Positions 11,980 to 18,423 of a stretch of DNA of 18,423 bases are shown piece after piece. The translations under genes were made by a program, and so were the position numbers. The notes beneath the pieces are model-generated. The model did no database searches. It was not told the DNA's origin and was given only the letters and a program-made list of their open reading frames with translations. Origin of the DNA: Selenomonas sp. (GTDB lineage Bacteria; Bacillota; Negativicutes; Selenomonadales; Selenomonadaceae); the NCBI RefSeq assembly GCF_022771645.1, contig NZ_JALFCU010000117.1:1-18423 (forward strand), in the 5' to 3' direction. Numbering within the stretch: the stretch's first letter is position 1; each line of letters begins with the position of its first letter.

Positions 11980-12489
11980 ATGTCGTATCGTCTCACGCGC
12001 GAGGAGCGTCTGTATTTGCAGTTCATGTTCGCCGTCATGAACCGTCTGATCGAGGTCTGCCCGTCGTATCTGGCGGACATGACGAACACGGTCACGGGCT
12101 GCGTGCTTGAGGCGTGGCAGATGGAGCATGGCACGCAGTCGCGCGCGCGGCTCGAACAGCTCGCGCTCCCGGCAGGCTTCGCGCTCGACTTCGTCCCCGT
12201 GCGCGGCGCGCCGTGGGCGCCGGCCGCGATGCTCGACGGCATTTTCCTCATGACGCAGGTCGACGTCCCCTGGCGCGAAGACGTCTTCCGAGGCTGGCAT
12301 TTTTACGATATCTCGGCCTGCGCCGAAATGCGCCGCGCCGGCCACGGCATCGCCATCCTGCGTCAAGACACGCCCTGGTTCGCGCATTGCTCGGGCAACA
12401 TCAAAGTCAACATGGCCTACCACTACTGGCGGGCGGTGTTCCTGCAGACGTACAAGGAGGAGCTGGCAGCATGGCAGCAAGCAACGTGA
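11980..12489 (+). CDS. half-length glycosyltransferase-like protein
   Basis: The protein has 169 residues. Its C-terminal part resembles the second half of the 'glycosyltransferase-like family' typified by PF13712: DGIFLMTQVDVPWREDVFRG (86-105), WHFYDIS (106-112), PWFAHCSG (132-139), then a closing helix with YHYWRAVFLQTY. The usual N-terminal nucleotide-sugar-binding half is absent. Residues 1-75 are helical and unrecognised. The reading frame is open upstream to at least a GTG at 11905, but AAGAAGGGAA just before 11980 favours this start, and the earlier stretch is repeat copy C. It is the first gene of the glycosyltransferase operon and overlaps the next by 19 bases. It may be a remnant or an accessory subunit. 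Confidence 0.6.
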   Translation: MSYRLTREERLYLQFMFAVMNRLIEVCPSYLADMTNTVTGCVLEAWQMEHGTQSRARLEQLALPAGFALDFVPVRGAPWAPAAMLDGIFLMTQVDVPWREDVFRGWHFYDISACAEMRRAGHGIAILRQDTPWFAHCSGNIKVNMAYHYWRAVFLQTYKEELAAWQQAT

Positions 12490-15296
12490 AACGGCAGAAA
12501 CGGCAGAAACCGGAGGCTGGCAAGCATCTGATCAGCGTCCTCATCCCGACGTATAATGCGCCGGAGTTTTTCCGTATCGCGCTGGAGAGTGCGCGGGCGC
12601 AGGATTATGCGCCGATGGAGATCATCGTCTGCGACAACAGCACGGACGACCGTACGGAGCGGATGATGAACGCGGCACCGTACCGGGATGACCCGCGCAT
12701 CCGCTACGTGCGCAACCGCGACGCGAAGACGAAGGAAGAAAATTTCGCGCCGTTCGAACATCTCGTGCGCGGCGACTACATCCAATGGCTCATGCACGAT
12801 GATGTGCTGTACCCGGGCAAACTCACGAAGATGGCGGCCGTGCTCGATGCGCACCCGGAGGTCACGCTCGTCGCATCGCAGCGCGATATCATCGACGAGG
12901 ACGGCAATGTCCTCAACAGCTGGCTCCAATCGGATTTCGCGTTCGAATCGGAATACGAGATCTTCACGGGCGAATCGTTCGGCGCGAACATGTTGAAGCG
13001 GATGGCGAACTTCATCGGCGAGCCGTCCGTCGTGCTGTTCCGCCGCAAGGATCAGCGGCATCCGTATTATCACGCGGAGAGTCGCGGCTACAAGCGCATC
13101 TCCGACGTCGCGATGTGGCTGGAGCTCATGGAAACAGGCGACTTCGCACTGTTCCGTGCGCCGCTGAGCGCGTTCCGCGTCCATGCGGAGCAGGAGGGCC
13201 AGCAGCCGGACGTCGTTGCTGAGAGTCGCCTCGAGTGGCAGCGACTCATCGAAGATTATTACCGGCGGGATATTTTTTTGCATGGCAAGGACGACTATCA
13301 CGAGGCGCTGCGCGTGCTCATGGTCGACTATCGCAGGACGCGTCGTTCCTGTTGTGATCCAACGGCGGTGCATGCGTTTTCTCCTGCGTGGCGGGAGCGC
13401 TATCTCGCGATGATGGACGGCGTCGCGCGCGAGCTCGGCATGCCGCTGCCGGCAGACGTCACGATCTCGGCGTGTCTCATCTACCGCAACGAGGCGCCAC
13501 GCCTGCCGGCCTGGCTCACGTCGGCGACGGAGTTCTGCGATGAGTTCGTGCTCGTCGACACGGGCTCGACGGATGGTTCGGCTGACGCTGTGAACATGTT
13601 TGCAAAGACGACGCCTGCGCCGATCAAGAGCATCCAGACGCCGTGGCAGGACGATTTCGCCGCCGTGCGCAATCTGGCGCTCGATGCGGCGTCGTGCGAT
13701 TGGATCGTGTTCCTCGATGCCGACGAGACGTTCGTGCATCCCGAGGCCGTCTGGGCAACGCTCGCCCAGTTGCCGGACACGGTGCTCGGCGTCTGTGTGC
13801 CGATCATCAACGTCGACGAGGACGCGGGCGACCACGAGATTTCGCGGTTCCCGGCGCTGCGCATCTGGCGGAACGCGAAGAACCGCCGCTACATCGGGCG
13901 CGTCCATGAAATGCTCGTCGAGGACGGGCAGCCGCTCGCCGTCACATGCACGGATCCGCGCCTCGCCGTGCGCCATACGGGTTACTCGACGAAGCGCCTG
14001 CACGCGAAGATCCAGCGCGACCTCGCGCTCATCGAGTACGCCGTCGCGCATGGCGAGCGCGACGCGCGGCAGATGCACCGCTATCTCGCCGATTGCTACT
14101 ATGGGCTCGGCGACTACCGCAGAGCGCTCGAGGCCGCGATGAAGGCCATCGAGGAAGAGCCGGAGACCGTCGCGGGCAAGCAGCCGCTCTACGTGCTCGT
14201 GCTCGAGGCGATGAAGGGACTCGAGCGGCCAAAAGAGGAACAGCTCGCGTTCGCACGCGCCGCGCATCAGGAGCATCCGGATTGGCTCGATCTCGCGGAG
14301 GCCGAGGGCGTGCTCGCAGCCGCATGCGGCGAGCGCGCGGCCGCAAAAGCGACACTCACAGCGTTCCTCACCGCGCTCGACGCGGCGGAAGCGGGCGAAG
14401 GACCGGCGCTCCAACAGGCGACGGGGGCAGCGGCGCGCCGCGGCGAGGCCTGCCGCACGCTCGCGGCGCTCCATCTCGAGGACGGCGATGCGGCGTCTGC
14501 CGTGCCGCTCCTGCGGCAGGCGCTCGCACGCTCACGCTACGACGAGGCGGCGCTAACGCTCTGGGAGGCGGCGTGCCGCGCGCGCGGCACGGCGTTCCTC
14601 GCGTCGCTCGAGGAATTTTACGACGAGAAGAAAGCGGAAGACCGCGCGTTCCTCCGGGGCTGGGTCATCCATGAGGGGCAGGCCGCCTATCGCGAAGCGC
14701 TTGCGCCGGACCTCGTCCCTGTGACGTGCGACGAGGCCGTGCAGCGCGGTGCCGCGGAGCTGCCTGTGCTGTTTGCCGCGCTGTTCCTCGGCGGCGAGGG
14801 GCTGTACGCGCGCAATCCGCTGATTTACCAGCACAGCGCGCGCCTGCTGCCGGACGGCCTGCGCCACATCCTCGCCGTGCATCTCCAGCGCCCGGACGCC
14901 GCGCTCGTACCGGAGGACGCGGACGCGTACCTCACGGGGCTCGACGCGCTCGTCCAGCGTGCATCGGACGGCGCGCTTGCATCGTATGCCAAGCTCGCAG
15001 AGGCCTTTGATGGTGCGACGGTGCGCCAGGCGGCCGAGCGGCTCGCGGCGCACGAACATTGGGCGCTCGCGTTTTCGCTGTTCCAGCAGGTCGCAGCAGA
15101 TGACATCGGCGATGCGGCGGCGTTCTGGCATAGCGTCGGCCTCTGCCTGTACCATTTGCACGAGGTGGCGGCCGACGAGTGCTTTGCACGCGCAGAGGCC
15201 GCGGGCTGTACGGCACGCGACATCGCGTCGTACCGCGCGTGGATGGCGGCATGGCCGCAGGAATCACAAGAAGCAGGAGAGGAGGCGGCGCGATGA
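12471..15296 (+). CDS. GT2-GT2-TPR fusion glycosyltransferase
   Basis: The protein has 941 residues and two glycosyltransferase family 2 (GT-A) domains. Domain 1 (about 18-250) starts LISVLIPTYNAPEFF, continues MEIIVCDNSTDD, and has HDD at 109-111 in the DxD position. Domain 2 (about 330-530) starts ISACLIYRNEAPRLPAWL, with VLVDTGSTDGS and FLDADETF near residue 415, then YIGRVHEML. A TPR-like helical region follows from YLADCYYGLGDYRRALEAAM (about 537) to the end. Domain 2 plus TPR is paralogous to the next gene. Start: AAGGAGG at 12455-12461 precedes ATG 12471; an upstream in-frame extension is only the previous gene in another frame. A role in extending a flagellin-linked glycan is inferred from position beside fliC. 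Confidence 0.85.
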   Translation: MAASNVKRQKRQKPEAGKHLISVLIPTYNAPEFFRIALESARAQDYAPMEIIVCDNSTDDRTERMMNAAPYRDDPRIRYVRNRDAKTKEENFAPFEHLVRGDYIQWLMHDDVLYPGKLTKMAAVLDAHPEVTLVASQRDIIDEDGNVLNSWLQSDFAFESEYEIFTGESFGANMLKRMANFIGEPSVVLFRRKDQRHPYYHAESRGYKRISDVAMWLELMETGDFALFRAPLSAFRVHAEQEGQQPDVVAESRLEWQRLIEDYYRRDIFLHGKDDYHEALRVLMVDYRRTRRSCCDPTAVHAFSPAWRERYLAMMDGVARELGMPLPADVTISACLIYRNEAPRLPAWLTSATEFCDEFVLVDTGSTDGSADAVNMFAKTTPAPIKSIQTPWQDDFAAVRNLALDAASCDWIVFLDADETFVHPEAVWATLAQLPDTVLGVCVPIINVDEDAGDHEISRFPALRIWRNAKNRRYIGRVHEMLVEDGQPLAVTCTDPRLAVRHTGYSTKRLHAKIQRDLALIEYAVAHGERDARQMHRYLADCYYGLGDYRRALEAAMKAIEEEPETVAGKQPLYVLVLEAMKGLERPKEEQLAFARAAHQEHPDWLDLAEAEGVLAAACGERAAAKATLTAFLTALDAAEAGEGPALQQATGAAARRGEACRTLAALHLEDGDAASAVPLLRQALARSRYDEAALTLWEAACRARGTAFLASLEEFYDEKKAEDRAFLRGWVIHEGQAAYREALAPDLVPVTCDEAVQRGAAELPVLFAALFLGGEGLYARNPLIYQHSARLLPDGLRHILAVHLQRPDAALVPEDADAYLTGLDALVQRASDGALASYAKLAEAFDGATVRQAAERLAAHEHWALAFSLFQQVAADDIGDAAAFWHSVGLCLYHLHEVAADECFARAEAAGCTARDIASYRAWMAAWPQESQEAGEEAAR

Positions 15297-16822
15297 AGAT
15301 CGAGATCACGGCGTGCGTCATCGTGAAGAACGAGGCGAAAAACATCGGCGCGTGGCTCGCCTGCATGGCGCAGTTCGCCGACGAGATCGTCGTCGTCGAC
15401 ACGGGCTCGACGGACGAGACGACGGACATCGTGCGCTCTTTTGCCGCGCATGGCAAGCGCGCGCGGCTCTATGCGTTCCCGTGGACGGGCGACTTTTCGG
15501 CGGCGAAAAATTTCGCGCTCGGCAAGGCGCACGGCAACTGGATCGCGTTCCTCGACGCGGACGAGACGTTCTCCGACGCGTCCATCCCGCGCATCCGCCC
15601 GCTCGTCAAGCGGCTGCATCCGGTCGTGCACGTCATCGGCGTCATGTGCCGTCTCGTCAATGTCGACCCGAACGACCACAACCGCTTCATCGGCGCGTCG
15701 GCGCAGCTGCGGCTGTTCCGCAACGTGTCGTCCATGCGCTACATCGGCCGCATCCACGAGGCGCTCTCCGTGCCGAAAAGCCGCACGATCGAGCTCACGC
15801 GTGACATCGAGATCATCCACACGGGCTACGCCGCGTCCATCGTCGCGGCAAAGCTGCGGCGCAACCTCGATTTGCTCCTGGAGAAGATCGCGGCGCAGGG
15901 CGGTACGCCGACGCCACGAGACGAGCGCTATCTCATGGACTGCTATTACGGTCTCGGCGAGCATGACAAGGCCATCGCCTATGCAGACCAAGCGCTCACG
16001 CATCGCGCGTCGATGGAGGATGCCGTGCCGCACCTCCATGTCATCCGCGTGAGTGCGTTTTTGTACGGCAAGCGCCCGTTCGACGAAGTGATCGCATCGA
16101 TGGATGCGGCGATCGCGGACTGTCCAGAGATCGCGGATTTTCAGATGATGAAAGGGCTGTATCTCTACGAGCACGGCGACTATGTCGCGAGCCTCGCGGA
16201 CATCGAGCGCGCGGAGGCCGTCCACGCGCAATACGGGACGGATGCCCAGAGCATCGTCGACAACTACGAGCGCTTCGCCGCGTCGTCGTGGTGGGTGCGC
16301 GGGAGCATCGCGCATCTGCGCGGTGACGAGGATGCGGCCTGCGCAGCGTGGCTCGAGGCGTTGCGCGCGGAGCGTCGTCATGCGCCCGCACTGCAGCATC
16401 TCGTCGCGGCGCTCACGAAGGGCGGTGCGCCAGCGGCTGACATCATCGTGCTGCTGAATGGGCTGTACGACAGCGCGTCGGACGATGCTGCGTTCCTCGC
16501 TGCTGCGCTCGAGATGATCGGCGGCCCGATCTACATCTACTACGCAACGCGGGCAAAACGCCCAGAGACCGCGGCTACCTACCTCGCGGCCGGCCGCTAT
16601 GATGCGGCACAGGCGACGGCGGCGGACGACCTCGACTGGTGGTACAAATGCGGCATCGCCGATGCCGTCGCGCAAGGCATCGCCCGCGAGGACAGCCCGC
16701 TGCGGCTGCTGCTCTCGGAGACGTACCGCACGGCGTGGCAGGACCTCGCGCAAGGGAATCCTACGAGCCGCCTCGCGAAGGCCATCGGACGCATTTCCTT
16801 CCCGAGAAAGGACGAAGCATGA
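15293..16822 (+). CDS. GT2-TPR glycosyltransferase
   Basis: The protein has 509 residues. The N-terminal GT2 domain (about 1-220) has ITACVIVKNEAKNIGAWL, IVVVDTGSTDETTDIV, FPWTGDFSAAKNFAL, FLDADETF (86-93, the DxD motif) and YIGRIHEAL. Next comes DERYLMDCYYGLGEHDKAIA and further TPR-like helices to about residue 400, then a less typical C-terminal region. It starts within the end of the previous gene (ATGA overlap) after GGAGAGGAGG, and its stop overlaps the next ATG in the same way. The whole protein aligns with domain 2 plus TPR of the preceding gene, so one arose from a duplication. The acceptor is unknown; flagellin or an initial sugar on flagellin is the contextual guess. Confidence 0.87.
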   Translation: MKIEITACVIVKNEAKNIGAWLACMAQFADEIVVVDTGSTDETTDIVRSFAAHGKRARLYAFPWTGDFSAAKNFALGKAHGNWIAFLDADETFSDASIPRIRPLVKRLHPVVHVIGVMCRLVNVDPNDHNRFIGASAQLRLFRNVSSMRYIGRIHEALSVPKSRTIELTRDIEIIHTGYAASIVAAKLRRNLDLLLEKIAAQGGTPTPRDERYLMDCYYGLGEHDKAIAYADQALTHRASMEDAVPHLHVIRVSAFLYGKRPFDEVIASMDAAIADCPEIADFQMMKGLYLYEHGDYVASLADIERAEAVHAQYGTDAQSIVDNYERFAASSWWVRGSIAHLRGDEDAACAAWLEALRAERRHAPALQHLVAALTKGGAPAADIIVLLNGLYDSASDDAAFLAAALEMIGGPIYIYYATRAKRPETAATYLAAGRYDAAQATAADDLDWWYKCGIADAVAQGIAREDSPLRLLLSETYRTAWQDLAQGNPTSRLAKAIGRISFPRKDEA

Positions 16823-18423
16823 ACCAGCTGACATACAGAGACCAGCAAGCGTGGCGGAAACATCTCATCGCCGCCATCGACGCGGGTGACGCGGCACGTG
16901 CCGCCGCGCTCGCATCGGACGCGCCGGCAGAAGATGCGCAGACGGGCGAAGACCAGTTCCTGCTCGGCCGTGCGGCAGAGCTCGCAGGGGAGACGGAGCG
17001 GGCGGAGCAGCTGTATCGCACAGCGCTCGCGGCAGAGGACATGCCGACGTGGTGCATCGGTGCGACGGCCGGCGCGCTTGCGGGGCTCTTGACGCGCACG
17101 GCACGCGCCGATGAGGCTGCGCCGCTGTTCGAGCAGTCGCTTGCGTGCAAGGACATTGAGAGCGGCTGGCTGCAGGAGTACAGCAACTATCTCTTTTACG
17201 CGCACGACACGGGCGCGGCTGCGACAAAGGGCGCGTCGATGCTCGACCTCGCGAAGGCGTACGGCGCGCGTCTCGCAGACGTGAAGCCCTATCGCCACAA
17301 GGTGCGCCGCCGCCACGAGAAGATCCGCATCGGCTACGTTTCCGCTGATTTTTGTCGTCATGTCGTCGCGTTTTTCGGGTATGCGCTGCTGCGCGCGTAT
17401 GACCACGGCGCGTACGAGGTCTACTGCTACATGAACGGCGTGGAGGACGGCGTCAGCGACGAGTTCCGCGGCTGGGTCGACGGCTGGCGCAACGTCGCGG
17501 GGAAGTCCTACGCGGCCATCGCCAAGCAGATCGCGAGCGATGAGATCGACATCCTGTTCGACCTCGGCGGCCACACGGGCGGCAACCTGCTGCCCGTCTT
17601 CGCGTATCGTCCTGCGCCGATCCAGCTGACGGGCATCGGCTATTTCGATACGACGGGACTCGCGGCGATGGACTATTTCCTCGCGGACGAGACGACGCTG
17701 CCCGCAGGCGTTGACGCGCCGTTCACGGAGCAGATTCTCCGCATGAAGCACAGCCACCTCTGCTACATGTGGCATGACGATCCGCCCGATGCCGGGCCGC
17801 TGCCGGCAGGACAACGTGGGTGCGTGACGTTCGGCAGCCTGAACAATTTCGCGAAGGTGAATGATCGCGTGCTCGCGCTCTGGGCGCAGGTGCTCGCGGC
17901 CGTGCCGCAGAGCCGGCTGCTGCTCAAAGGAAAAATTTTTGACGACGCGTATGGTTGCCGTCTCGCGTTCGAAAAGCTCGCGCGCGCCGGCATCGACACG
18001 GCGCGCGTCGACGTGGAGGGTGCGTCGCCCGATTATCTCCACGCGTATCAGCGCATCGACATCGCGCTCGACACGTTCCCGTATCCGGGCGGCGGCACGA
18101 CGTGCGACGCGCTCTATATGGGCGTGCCGGTCGTCACGCTCGCGGGAAAAACGCACCACGAGCGCTTCGGCAAGAGCATCCTCGAAAACATCGGGCTCGG
18201 CGAGCTCGTGGCGGAGACGCCGGAAGACTACGTGCGCATCGCCACGGCGCTCGCGCAGGACGTGCCGCGCCTCAAGACGCTACGGCAGACGCTGCGCCGC
18301 CGCATGCGGCAGTCGCCCGTCATGGATATGACGGGCTATGTGCAGGAGATCGAGCAGCTGTACCAACGCATCTACTGGGCGTGGCTCTCGCAGGGCATGA
18401 CGGCGAAGGAGCAGCAGCGGCAG
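16819..18423 (+). CDS. TPR/GT41 (OGT- or SPINDLY-like) glycosyltransferase, cut by window end
   Basis: The frame is open for 535 codons from the ATG at 16819 to the right edge, with no stop. Residues 1-150 are TPR-like helices. From 168 the catalytic GT-B region of GT41 follows: KIRIGYVSADFCRH (168-181), DLGGHTGGN (248-256), YRPAPIQLTGIGYFDTTGL, VTFGSLNNFAKVN (336-348), DTFPYPGGGTTCDAL (418-432) and the HHERFGKSIL segment. By family comparison, His181 matches the candidate catalytic His498 of human OGT and Lys346 matches Lys842, which contacts the UDP diphosphate. GT41 enzymes transfer GlcNAc or similar sugars to Ser/Thr. It begins with an ATGA overlap of the previous gene. Flagellin is the likely acceptor from context. 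Confidence 0.9.
   Translation, partial: MNQLTYRDQQAWRKHLIAAIDAGDAARAAALASDAPAEDAQTGEDQFLLGRAAELAGETERAEQLYRTALAAEDMPTWCIGATAGALAGLLTRTARADEAAPLFEQSLACKDIESGWLQEYSNYLFYAHDTGAAATKGASMLDLAKAYGARLADVKPYRHKVRRRHEKIRIGYVSADFCRHVVAFFGYALLRAYDHGAYEVYCYMNGVEDGVSDEFRGWVDGWRNVAGKSYAAIAKQIASDEIDILFDLGGHTGGNLLPVFAYRPAPIQLTGIGYFDTTGLAAMDYFLADETTLPAGVDAPFTEQILRMKHSHLCYMWHDDPPDAGPLPAGQRGCVTFGSLNNFAKVNDRVLALWAQVLAAVPQSRLLLKGKIFDDAYGCRLAFEKLARAGIDTARVDVEGASPDYLHAYQRIDIALDTFPYPGGGTTCDALYMGVPVVTLAGKTHHERFGKSILENIGLGELVAETPEDYVRIATALAQDVPRLKTLRQTLRRRMRQSPVMDMTGYVQEIEQLYQRIYWAWLSQGMTAKEQQRQ

Noticed and set aside
12114..12470. Extended GTG start at 12114 for the GT2-GT2-TPR gene
   Set aside because: The extra 119 residues are Arg/Ala-rich and lie wholly inside the preceding gene in another frame. 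ATG 12471 has a proper AAGGAGG and begins directly before the GT2 domain.
15179..15292. Upstream start at 15179 for the GT2-TPR gene
   Set aside because: It overlaps the end of the previous coding region with Arg/Gly-rich translation. ATG 15293 with GGAGAGGAGG and an ATGA overlap matches the family N-terminus.

Overview
The window is one flagellar late-gene and flagellin-modification locus, all on the + strand. It most likely comes from a GC-rich, motile Negativicute of the Selenomonas type. That inference rests on the Bacillus-like order flgM-flgN-flgK-flgL-(DUF6470)-fliW-csrA, the strongly GC-biased third codon positions, the CsrA/FliW pair and the particular forms of the flagellar proteins. 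The genus is not proven by this sequence alone.

Region 1 (1-206) holds what may be the last codons of an upstream gene, an intrinsic terminator, and a sigma-28-like promoter that overlaps the terminator. Region 2 (207-9298) is a tight array read as one operon: flgM (anti-sigma-28), two overlapping FlgN-type chaperone genes, flgK, flgL, a DUF6470/YviE-like gene, fliW, csrA, flaG, fliD, fliS and a FliT-like gene. Together these supply the hook-filament junction, the filament cap, their export chaperones and the FliW-CsrA switch that matches flagellin translation to export.

Region 3 (9299-11007) is the flagellin unit. A two-hairpin repeat abuts the stop of the FliT-like gene. Phased A-tracts, a good sigma-28 promoter and a roughly 140-nt leader follow. 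The leader has a textbook-looking CsrA hairpin plus a second GGA site on the Shine-Dalgarno. Then come fliC and a strong terminator. The csrA and fliW genes about 3.5 kb upstream are the expected regulators of this leader.

Region 4 (11008-11979) is an accessory insertion between flagellin and the sugar-transfer genes. It holds a DUF559 (Vsr-like, PD-(D/E)XK fold) nuclease gene preceded by a perfect TTGAT-N4-ATCAA box. About 500 bp of non-coding palindromic repeats follow. Copies of the two-hairpin repeat keep their loops while their stems change in a compensating way, which points to selection on a folded structure. This nuclease/repeat association is the most unusual thing in the window.

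Region 5 (11980-18423, open at the right edge) is a translationally coupled glycosyltransferase operon: a half-length glycosyltransferase-like protein, a GT2-GT2-TPR fusion, a GT2-TPR paralogue of its second half, and a TPR/GT41 (OGT/SPINDLY-like) enzyme cut by the window end. Its position next to fliC and its O-GlcNAc-transferase-type member suggest that it builds an O-linked glycan on flagellin; this is inferred from context.
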